A stretch of 64,000 nucleotides of DNA from Spirometra erinaceieuropaei (lineage: Eukaryota; Platyhelminthes; Cestoda; Diphyllobothriidea; Diphyllobothriidae): NCBI GenBank assembly GCA_902702965.1, contig CACRXP010000015.1:1914914-1978913 (forward strand), read 5' to 3'. The position numbers were made by a program, and so were the translations under genes. Below, in pieces: positions 55,266-64,000 of the stretch. The first letter of the stretch is position 1. Every line of letters starts with the position of its first letter. The notes under the pieces were generated by a model, which was not told where the DNA came from, made no database searches, and saw only the letters and a program-made list of their open reading frames with translations.

Positions 55266-58200
55266 TCCAGATGCTATGATATTTTCCTTGGCACAAATCT
55301 TAAAGTCTAATGAGAGAAATGAATAACTGGGATCCCGCTCGTTACCACAGTGTTCGTATCTTTCCATATTATCGAGTAATTTTTGTGACTAATTTATATA
55401 CTCTTTGGAACCACTAGAACACGATTTCGCTAAAAGCATTGAAAGGCAATTTGAAAGTCAAGAGCAGTTTCTCTCTGTATTCAATGGACACTGTTTTGAT
55501 GGAACAGGTTTAATCTGTCGACATGAAGGTTTGGCTAGACTCAGAAAGACTTTCTTTCATAGCGCAATTACCTCAAAAACATTTGGACGCAATTACGGTG
55601 TCGCGACAGTAGTTGCTTGCGAGGTTGCCAACTGACACGTTAACATCACCCTCGGCCCAAACGAAGGTCAGACTGCGATAATTCCTTCGTTCTGTGACCA
55701 GTAATAACGCAATATGCGATCACATCCAAAATGCGGAGGATAGGTCGTCGTGTCTTATGGGAACGTCGAAAACAGGGCTTACATGGTGGGGGGGGGGGCT
55801 AATGGATGAGAAAGAGAGCAGTAAAAGAGTGAATCTCTAGAAAAATGTCTTCATTCCCTGAATAGGTGCAAACAAATCAGTGCAAGACTTTGAAAGCGGC
55901 GCGGAAAATTGTATACTAGCGAAATCTAACAAAAAACCAAAGGAAGCTTACGACCATGATATAACTCTTCAGATAACAATCCGTTCCTCCTTATGGGGCC
56001 ACCAGCCTGATTCCTAATCGAAATGACACTGATTTGCAATTATCAAGGAGGGAAGACACAAGAAGAGCAAAACCACTCCAAGCAAGAAAAACCTGATTTT
56101 CTGCCCAGCAATCACACTGACAAGCTGGTGTTTATATGCATGACAAAGTTTTAATCGCCTTATTTAATCTTCTTAGAAACTAATGCAAATCTTGAAGAAA
56201 ATATTTCTGAGCAAAGTTTGTTGGGCTAGATTTTGGAAGTTAAATAGGAATATTTATGTTAGTATCTGTGCTCTCAGTATAGTAAGTTATTATGCACCTG
56301 CAGACTTAGCATCACATTATGTGCAGGTAATAGTTCACAAATTACGGCGTTTTTTATTTTTTAACTATTGTATCCCCTGATACAGGGGCTTTCTTTATAT
56401 ACCCATATAGTCAATCTTAATAAACTTGTTTGTAATGTTGACATCGTCCGAACCTGTGGCTTTCGATAACAAAATTTACTTATCCGTTAGATGTTAATAA
56501 TTTCTAAATTACTCTCCGCATTCCTTTGAACAAGCCTCGTTTCTCTAACTCTGTCGCGCTATGGGGACCTGTGGTGAGAGCGATTTTCGTTAGAGAAGAT
56601 TGCTAGTAATTTTGGAGCATTTCTCGAGCCTCATAACCTACTGCACCCGCATAGTTATAAGTGACGAAGACATAACCGAACGTTAATTACTATAAATCGC
56701 TGCAAATAAATGGAACAAAATTTTATTACATAAAGTTACGTCAAATGTTCCAAATGTAAATCTTGTGCATGCACCGTCAGCAGACCTTGTTAATATTATT
56801 TTAATGTGCATTGTTTTGTCCTCGTTTTATCCAACTTTGAATTTACTATCGACCCCTCTCATCAGAGACGTGGCCCACACACAACGCAACGACAAACGTG
56901 TTGACAATCATTTTTGTCGGGCCAGAGCTATAAAGATTTTAGGGGTCATTGCAATGAATCAATCAATACGCCACCTTCATCATAATTGACAGGTTGTGAA
57001 TCGGCAAAAAATTTAAACAAACTGACGAAACTGTCAATCGCGGATGAACATGGAGCGTCAAGAACCGTACGGAATATTGCTGGTCATGTTTTAATAGCAT
57101 CAACAGTCCTCGAAAATCGCAAAAACCATAGTTCTGGGGGCTGGGTATTTCATGATCGTCTTCATAACGCATCCTGTCGGATATTAGCTTGCATCCATAC
57201 ATTCCGCATGCACAGCACGCCTTAATGAAGATGGCAGGGGAAGGCGTCTTTAATTTTGTGAAATAGCTTTGAAGATTTATCTAACATTTAAATCGCACTA
57301 CCTGGCTAGACGAAACCTGCTATAAAATAAGATGAGAGGTGAATTGACGTAGCTGAGTCAATCGGTCAGAGTAAAATCCCCCATGCAATATTAGAGCAGG
57401 AGGTTAGTTTATCCAATATGAGTATGTGGGGTGTCATTTGCAATACAGGATTAATAAGCCTGTTTTTAAGGAATACTACAGTGAAAATTGAATCATATTT
57501 ACGAATGTTAAATGAAAATTTTTGGCCTATAGTGTTTCAGTGTGCGGATTACGCCGATTTGCAATTTCGCAAGATGGCGCCCTTGCTCATTATGGCCCCC
57601 CTGTTCGAAAGTTGCCTGGTGAACATTTTCGGGGTTGATATATAGACCGAAGTGGTGTCGCCTAATAGTACGTAAGGTCCCCAGGCCTCAGGCCTTCAGA
57701 CTTCTTTGTCTGAAAATTAATCAAAAATCAGGTATTTACAGATAAGCCAAACACCCTCATTGATCTAAAACAAAATAACATAAAGCCATAAAAAGATGTT
57801 AAGCCAATGATACGCAAAAAAGTAACTGACTCAACCATTGAACGATGGCAAGACTGTACAGCAAATAGTGATTTACATTTGGTCCATTTGTTGCAATTTT
57901 GTGCAACGAAATTTCGTTGCATTTATTTGTCTCTTTTACTAAGAGTTACGGTTCAATGACATGTAGACCAGGGTATGTATGAATATACTAGACAATAAAT
58001 TGTCAGAGTTACATAGTGTACCTTGAGATGACAAGTTGCTTTTCGCCGTCGTACGTCCATATGGAACAAAGTGTAAATCGCAGATCTTAAGTTTCCTGCT
58101 TATTTGGTCAATTCAGGGGGAAATTCTGGAAATTGCGAGTAATGTATGCATCGACTATCTACTGCTTCCACACTTGTGTTTTGGTTATTTGCGAACGAAG

Positions 58201-59810
58201 AACACATTCGCCGTTTTTCACTGAAACACTTAATTAAGTCATCGTAGGTTCATTACGAGTTTTAATCATAATCATACCTTTGAAACAGTCGAAGCGATCA
58301 AGAGAAGGAAAAGTCCTCGTAACGCATAATTTGCGTGTTGAGCAGTCACGTTTTACAGGCTCAAACGACGTTCTTCATCCCTGAGTAAGCAAAATGCCCT
58401 CCAAAATACAAATAGTTCCGCGGTCAAGGCAAATGAGTAGTGCCCAAAAAATATGCTTTTTTCTACCAGAATCAGTTTTGCCACTAAATTAAATTATGTT
58501 TCGGATCGGACTCCTGTTTCTATATGGATAATTTGATCAGAATTTTGTAGGTAAAGTCCTTACTAAGACGATTTTGCCATTCGTCTCTTCTTTACCTGTC
58601 ATGTTCGCCGGACATATCTGGCTAGAGCACTGCCTCTAACATCCTGCGAAATAATTAGCTTTCAATCGGTTCCCCCTATCCATCTGTCACATTTTAGCGT
58701 GGAAGAAGGGCAGAAGGAGGATCAGAATTCGTCCGCTCCGAGGATATTTCTATCAAAAAAACATTTGCAAGGTAAGGCATTTACCTCATTTTGTGCTTGG
58801 GGCGAGTGTCCCCAGGTGAGCTCTCGTTTATCTTCCAGTTTGGTCAATGTAATAATTATGGTCGAAGGATCCTTCACCGGCAGCCACCGCATAGTCCTGC
58901 CAAGTGACTTACTTAAAGCTGATGCGTTAAGAAATTCTGGTAATTAATCTTGTCAAAATGGCAGACATTAAATAGAGGAGACAACTGGAAAATTAGACCT
59001 GACTGCGGTTTTCTCAGGCCTTACGCAATTTCTTGTTGTAAGATTTCCCTGAATGGAACGAAAGGGACAGTGCCGCCTAGCTCCCCTTATAGCTGTAGCC
59101 ACTTAAAATTCCGACATCATAATATCTTCTCGCAGCGCCTCCTGACTTTGTCTGTCGGCGCCATTCCGATCTTCTTGCCCGATAAGCCGGAGCGATAGAG
59201 GCGACAATTTATTTTTGCGAAAATCTGCGGGTGTTGGACGCTTTCAAGAACAACCATTTAGGCTGTTTCGGTTATTTGATGACATATCTGATTGTTGACT
59301 GTCTGTTTCAGAGTGGTGGCAAACGTTGATGAACCTCAACCATAAATAATTGGTTTGCGCGAACACTCTAGAGGAATATTAGACAGCAGTTTAAATGGTA
59401 CGTTCGCTCTTTTCAAAGAAAGATAACTGGAGGTAACCAAACGCACAACAATGCCTAAACGAGGGCCAACATTCAACTGACATTGTCTAGCCAGCGACAG
59501 TTAAGGCGACCAACTGTCGGAAATTCGACTCAAATCCTCTACTATACGATCTTAGCTCGGCGTTAGAAAAAATGATCATGGTTTTCGAGGCGGCGGAAGA
59601 GTTACTGTTTGCCTTTCCTCTTGCATCGAGATTTGCCGTACAGACAAGAAATAAAGCCATGCAGTCAACCGCATTGTGTAAGCGAATTCTGGAGGTAATG
59701 CGGAGACCATGCTTTCATCGTTAAGCCGTGCTTGTCCGCGGACACATTTTCGAACCCGTGAAATTGCACGCTCACTGCGTCACGGGGTATGCACTGTAAA
59801 AATTTATATC
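55266..59810. other. Unassigned stretch of about 4.5 kb
   Basis: No gene was recognised. A run of eleven Gs lies near 55788. Frames reach about 82 codons (for example 58699-58947 and 58950-59198, plus strand) without identifiable domains. I saw no arm of the palindromic family here, which contrasts with 41-55 kb. Confidence 0.4.
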
Positions 59811-59823
59811 ACTTTAAGAATGT
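59811..59823 (+). repeat. Candidate target-site duplication, left (PLE-2)
   Basis: ACTTTAAGAATGT, identical to 62476-62488. It sits directly before the left arm begins (AAAGTCAATTG). Confidence 0.65.
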
Positions 59824-60270
59824 AAAGTCAATTGTCTAACATGTGTTTTTGGTAATTCCTCATCAGGCCTGTACATTTACAAGGGAAATGATCAGTATAA
59901 TTTTCGACAGGGTACAAATGCGTCTCGGGGGTAGGGTTAATCGCCGCCCACGCCGTCCGCATGACGGAGTCGGCGTGTTGAGGACGATGGAGGTGGAGTG
60001 GGAGGGGGGAAGTAGAGGGGTTCCGGTTAGACTGTAGGCGCTGTGAGTGCGTGTGACTGCTCTCGGTGAGTCGGGACGGCGTGCGATCAACGTCTGGAGT
60101 CGTCCAGGGCAGACAGACTGTTTGTGTCAGCGTCTTCTGACAACAGGGTGCTGGGTTCGCCAGTCGAATGGCCACTGCTTCGGCTGTGGCTAGCACCCGT
60201 TTGCGCAGGCCTTTAGAGTAATGTGCCGGTGCTCGGTAGATAACTTTAAAAGCTTTAGCGTCGGTTGGAT
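59824..60270 (-). repeat. PLE-2 left inverted arm
   Basis: This is the reverse complement of 61977-62475, with small indels (for example, a GTAGAGGGGTTCCGGTTAG region shorter than the right arm). The minus-strand frame 60196-59828 therefore repeats the PLE C-terminal text (LATAEAVAIRLANPA, then HTHSQRLQSNRNPSTS). Its innermost bases (CGTCGGTTGG) abut the start of the RT coding region. Confidence 0.9.
59834..59870 (-). ncRNA. Hammerhead-like core, PLE-2 left arm (mutated)
   Basis: On the minus strand GGC, CTGATGA (59860-59866), then GGAATTACC, in which GG and CC can pair, then AAAA where GAAA is required, then the stem III hairpin AAC-ACAT-GTT and A. The change of the first base of the GAAA box should abolish activity, so this copy is probably dead although stem II is better than in the right arm. 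Confidence 0.5.
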
Positions 60271-61694
60271 TTACGGCGAAGGCAGAGGCAATTTGAGCTC
60301 GAAACCCAGTTCGAGAGTTTCTTTAGCCAAACCAACGATCTAAAACCCTCCCAACCTAGAAAAGTTGACTATCTTAAATCGACTCTGGTAAACTGTTGTG
60401 AACAGTATTTAAGAAAGGGTCCGAGGAACAAAGGGCACCTAACATGAGCCCACCTCGATAGTCTCAGGAAGCTTCGTGAAAATGAAAATATCTTACTAAC
60501 CAAACCCGACAAGGGCTCAGGCATAGTGCTGATGGACAAGACGGATTACGTGGAGAAATTAAAAGAAATCTTATCGGACCGTAAAAAATTTTCGAAATCC
60601 GAGAAATACAGGGATCGAACCGAGACAATCGAGAGGCAGTTAACGAATGTGCTCAAAGATCTCCACAAGAAAGAACTTCTGTCTGACAAGGAGTTTGAAA
60701 AGCTAAAACCCTGTGGGCACGACGTTACCCAGAATGTATGGTCTTCCCAAGATTCACAAGTCCGGGCTACCACTACGTCCAATATTAGACATGATAAATT
60801 CACTCTATCACGCAGTAGCAAAATGGCTGGTAGAAAAGCTAAAACCGCTTCAAAGTTGCCTGTATCCGCTAAGTTTGAAAGACACCTTTGAGTCTGTCGA
60901 CGCTATCAAGAACATTCACGTGGACGGACAAACGATGCTCTCGTAAGATGTATCATCACTGTTCACCAACGTACCCGTTGTGGAGACAATAGACTTCCTG
61001 GTCGACTTCTTCAGGGAAACAAACTACCCGATAGGCATGGCAGTGGAGACGCTAAAAGAACTACTTACGCGATGCACACAGAATGTCCAATTCCTCTGCA
61101 ACGGCCAGCTAAATAGACGGTGTGGCAATGGGTTTACCGCTTGGACCGTTTCTCGCAAATGTCTTCATGGGAAAGGTCGAGCAAACGAGTCTCAAAGATA
61201 CCATTAATGACCTTAAATTCTAAGGTCGATATGTGGACGATATCTTTTGCATGACGAGTCATCCCACCGACATCAATGGCCTAGTTCAGAAGTTTAACGG
61301 GGCGCACTCATCTCTGAAGTTTACCGCAGAGACCAAGGCGAATAACGAGATCGCATTCCTCGATGTCCTTCTACACAGACAAGAGGATGGATCCATCCAA
61401 CGCAAGATATTCAGAAAGAAAACCTGGACGGGACAATACATTAATTTTCACAGTTTTGTTCCCTTAAATCTAAAACGAAATTTAGTCCAGGGACGCATCT
61501 GCTCTCCTGAAACTGTTGAAACAGAACTCCAGCAGATGCAAAACACGCTCCGCGAAAACCGCTATCCAGAGCGATTCATCTTCCCAAATATTAGAGAGCG
61601 GGCCACAAAACCGGCCGTTGCAAGTGCAGAGAAGAAAGACTTATTTCTAAGACTGCCTTTTCTAGGAGACGCAGCAAGCGAATTAGTGATATGA
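60250..61694 (+). pseudogene. Penelope-like reverse transcriptase, decayed
   Basis: The plus strand, in several frames, reads LRRRQRQFELETQFESFF and YLKSTLVNCCEQYLRKGP, a stop near 60443, then NENILLTKPDKGSGIVLMDK, ERQLTNVLKDLHKKELLSDK, a shift near 60745 to RMYGLPKIHKSGLPLRPI and DMINSLYHAVAKWLVEKLKP, a stop near 60943, DVSSLFTNVPVVETIDFL (motif A), FLCNGQLNR, a shift near 61130, PLGPFLANVFMGKVEQ (motif B region), a stop near 61219, GRYVDDIFCMTSHPTDINGL (motif C, YVDD), then FTAETKANNEIAFLDVLL. YGLPKIHK.GLPLRPI is diagnostic of Penelope-like RTs, which are related to telomerase RT. At least two frameshifts and several stops make it non-functional. Confidence 0.92.
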
Positions 61695-61739
61695 CGTCTC
61701 AGGACAGCTCTCGCGAGTGCCTTCCCGCGGCGAACTCGC

Positions 61740-62130
61740 GCGTATTCTTCGCAAACTCCCCCCTGCTACGGTTGGGGGGGAAAAGACCGGCTGCCGCTAC
61801 AGGCCACATCCATGTGTATTTATCCACTCACCTGCTCCTGTGGAGCGGGATATACTGGCCGTACAATGAAGCGTCTGGAAAAGAGAATACCCGAACACAT
61901 GCCTGCCTGGCTAGGTAGAGGTGAACATCGATCGATTTCGAGTTCAATTCTCGCATATCTAATCGATGCGAACCATCAAACCGACGCTAAAGAAGCTTTC
62001 AAAGTTATCTACCGGGCACCGGCACACTACTCTAAAGGCCTGCGCAAACGGGTGCTAGCCACAGCCGAAGCGGTGGCCATTCGACTGGCGAACCCAGCAC
62101 TCTGTTGTCAGAAGACGCTGACACAAGCAG
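61740..62130 (+). pseudogene. PLE-2 GIY-YIG endonuclease region
   Basis: The plus-strand frame starting within 61812 reads MCIYPLTCSCGAGYTGRTMK then RLEKRIPEHMPAWLGRGEHR, a GIY-YIG core in Penelope style (Y..TC.CG..Y.GRT...L..RI.EH), followed by SILAYLIDANHQTD, FKVIYRAPAHYSKGLRKRVL and ATAEAVAIRLANPALC with the conserved E in AEAVAI. The frame continues as Ser/Pro-rich 3' sequence to the hammerhead-like terminus. The piece before the core lies in other frames (61691-61918). The RT and this region are on the same strand, but a stop at 61693 and a shift separate them. Confidence 0.88.
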
Positions 62131-62475
62131 TCTGTCTGCCCCGGCCGACTCCAGACGTTGATCGCACGCCGTCCCGACTCACCGAGAGCAGTCACACGCA
62201 CTCACAGCGCCTACAATCTAACCGGAACCCCTCTACTTCCCCCCTCCCACTCCAACTCCTTCCCCCCTCCCACCCCAACTCCATCGTCCTCAACACGCTG
62301 ACTCCGTCATGCGGACGGCGTGGGCGGCGATTAACCCTACCCCCGAGACGCATTTGTACCCTGTCGAAAATTATACTGATTATTTCCCTTGTAAATGTAC
62401 AGGCCTGATGAGGAATTAACGAAAACATATGTTAGCCAATTGACTTTTCAATCGTAATATGGGACTTTTCGTAGA
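61977..62475 (+). repeat. PLE-2 right arm (3' end)
   Basis: This covers the end of the GIY-YIG protein and the 3' sequence, and is repeated inverted at 59824-60270. It contains C-rich CCCCTCCCAC-type duplications (62235-62280) absent from the left arm, so the arms are not identical. The outermost ~25 bases (ATCGTAATATGGGACTTTTC) are not in the left arm. Confidence 0.9.
62402..62437 (+). ncRNA. Hammerhead ribozyme-like motif, PLE-2 right arm
   Basis: GGC (62402-62404), CTGATGA (62405-62411), short stem II region GGAATTAAC (62412-62420), GAAA (62421-62424), stem III formed by AAC with GTT (62424-62426 with 62431-62433, loop ATAT), A at the cleavage position (62434) and GCC (62435-62437), which pairs with GGC as stem I. 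All invariant hammerhead core bases are present in the right order. Stem II is weak: one G-C pair, then G opposite A. Minimal hammerheads of this type are known from the terminal repeats of Penelope-like elements. Activity is not proven. Confidence 0.65.
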
Positions 62476-62488
62476 ACTTTAAGAATGT
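62476..62488 (+). repeat. Candidate target-site duplication, right (PLE-2)
   Basis: ACTTTAAGAATGT, identical to 59811-59823, directly after the right arm. Confidence 0.65.
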
Positions 62489-62929
62489 GTAGGAGGGCTA
62501 AATTGACAAGCGACTTGAAATCTACCACTTAAGAGGCCACAATATTAATTATTGGATGCCTTTTTTCATTAAAATTAACAACCTTCGCCGAGGAAAACGC
62601 AAGGAATTTTTCGTTATTCAGACTGCAACACAAAACGCGCTTTATCATTTTAATTTGTTGCATTTTGCGTTAATGGAGCACCTCACAGGAAAATTACCAG
62701 CCTCCCTGTAAAGAAAGTCACAAGTCTACGTTCACTACCCGCCTCGATAAGCACAGGAAACAGTGAGGGGATGAAGCCAGCTGTTATGCAACATGCAACG
62801 GCTCTCCTGTAAAGTCTGTTTCTGCTCCCCGCAAAGATAAGAAAGATGCTGTTGCTCGTGTAGACAGGCAGTTGCACCTTATAAACGCCTTTCTAGAGAT
62901 CATAACATTGTCATTTACCATCGATTTTC
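62489..62929. other. Unassigned stretch
   Basis: No gene or repeat was recognised between PLE-2 and the last palindromic element. Confidence 0.4.
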
Positions 62930-63860
62930 AGGATGTACCATTACATAACTGTTAACTAATACTCTGAAATGTGTTTTTGATTCAAAAAGACCACTTAGAC
63001 AGGGTTGCAACTTGCAGCATAATCCAAGATATTTTATTCGTGTCTGACCTCTAGATGAGCTTTTTAACTGCTCGCAAAAGCGGTACTCTGTAAAAATAGC
63101 AACGTAAGTAACATGAAATTTTTCTATTGATTTTTGACGCCCTTATAAATTAGATTGTTTGTCTGATAGAAAATGAACACAAAAATACTTTAAGCTTGTA
63201 CTTATATGTCTGCAAATTTTGCCCTCCTCGACTTTTTCTACTCGAAGAGAGGGAGCATCTTTTAAGTTACAAGGACGTTTTTCAATTCCGAATAACTTTA
63301 AACTCGACCTGCTCCCACGCCTGCATAGAGTATTTCCATTCTTTATGCTTTATACATTCTGTTGGTAGGAAAGCGTCACATAGCAAACACAATATTATGC
63401 AATGGCTTTAGATCAGATTATGCACTTTACAAGTTGCACTATTAGACTTGCTGATTCCATGCTCTATGAATGGTGATTTAACGGTCTAAAAAGCTACATA
63501 ATCAGAAAACTTTTGTTTAGCAAAAGATTCACTTTTTAAATATACAATTTTAAAAAAGTCGCGATCTCTCACTAAGTGAGTACAAGAAAGATTACTTTTA
63601 TGCACCTTTTTAGAAGAATATATTTGCGTTTTAGGGGCATCGAAAATCGACTAGAAGGACCGTAGCGCCTAAGAAGTCATTTGTTACGAAGTACAGGTTT
63701 TTGGACGGCCAAACAGAAGCCCACTCAAAAGCCGAAACCCTGTAATGACGGCAATATCCTAGGATTGTTCGTCAAGGTAATTAATCTCACAACTTTACTT
63801 AAGTAATGTTTTAGAATCAAAATCATATTTCAGAATTTTGGTTAACATTTCACCTAATGC
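62930..63860. mobile_element. Palindromic foldback element, copy 9, diverged
   Basis: Left blocks AACTGTTAACTAATACTCTG, AGGGTTGCAACTTGCAGC, CTCTGTAAAAATAGCAACG and TTTTTGACGCCCTTATAAAT recur inverted on the right as TTTTGGTTAACATTTCACC, AATCTCACAACTTTACTTAA and GGGGCATCGAAAATCGAC. The tips are eroded (CATTACATAACTG against CACCTAATGCACAC). It has the same architecture and length (about 930 bases) as the other copies. Confidence 0.65.
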
Positions 63861-64000
63861 ACACATGCAGGAAAATTCAATCCTCCCCACTATAATCCAC
63901 TGAGTAGACGTGCTAATACTAGTCTGAATGTGAGGGGCGAAACTCGTTACGTTTAAAATATGCACTATTGAACACGGAGACAGACTTGGCAGACAATCCA

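Larger units (their letters stand above)
59824..62475 (+). mobile_element. Penelope-like element (PLE-2) with RT, GIY-YIG and inverted terminal arms
   Basis: The plus-strand coding remnant runs from 60250 to about 62100: RT, then the GIY-YIG region. The last ~500 bases (61977-62475) are present again as an inverted copy at the 5' side (59824-60270). A perfect 13-base direct repeat, ACTTTAAGAATGT, lies at 59811-59823 and 62476-62488, exactly outside the arms, and is a candidate target-site duplication. Inverted terminal copies plus a short duplication are consistent with Penelope-like retrotransposition. The element differs from PLE-1 in protein and terminus. Confidence 0.85.

Overview
The window looks like animal nuclear DNA that is dominated by decayed transposable elements. 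There are no bacterial-style operons. Long reading frames occur almost only inside retroelements, the one candidate cellular gene has an intron-like boundary, and two runs of N (26141-26175 and 40975-41027) mark assembly gaps. The mix of CR1-like and RTE-like LINEs, Penelope-like elements with a GIY-YIG domain, a Ty3/Gypsy relic and abundant foldback elements fits a large repeat-rich flatworm genome, possibly a tapeworm. That assignment is inference from style, not proof.

Layout. 0-5 kb: mostly unassigned DNA, a degenerate ~100-bp tandem array (2.10-2.77 kb) and a solo Penelope-type terminus (3.89 kb). 5-13.5 kb: two ~960-bp palindromic elements, SINE-like and tRNA-like pieces, a short Penelope-like element bounded by inverted arms (9.56-10.55 kb) and an RTE-type LINE tail. 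13.5-25.5 kb: mostly unassigned, with the one recognisable cellular gene, a DEF8-like zinc-finger/RH-domain exon on the minus strand (18.5-19.6 kb). 25.5-41.3 kb: a dense nest of LINEs in both orientations, threaded through what appear to be two pieces of one Ty3/Gypsy element. 41.3-55.3 kb: seven copies or pieces of the palindromic family within 14 kb, separated by AT-rich DNA. 55.3-59.8 kb: unassigned. 59.8-62.5 kb: a Penelope-like element with RT and GIY-YIG domains, inverted terminal arms of about 450-500 bp and a 13-bp candidate target duplication. The window closes with another palindromic element.

How the parts work together. Autonomous LINE and Penelope elements supply RT and endonuclease, but nearly all copies carry stops, frameshifts or truncations. 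The best preserved frames are a 604-codon LINE RT (32.9-34.8 kb) and a two-ORF LINE (26.4-29.2 kb). The palindromic elements code for nothing and end in CAGT...ACTG with TA next to several ends, as expected of non-autonomous Tc1/mariner-type elements.

Most interesting signals: (1) nine near-complete copies and one fragment of a ~0.86-1.0 kb almost perfect palindrome; (2) two unrelated Penelope-like copies that both carry an inverted copy of their own 3' end at the 5' side, with hammerhead-ribozyme-like cores in those termini; (3) the DEF8-like exon. No CRISPR array, rRNA or confident functional tRNA was seen. Boundaries given for repeats are by eye and may be off by tens of bases.
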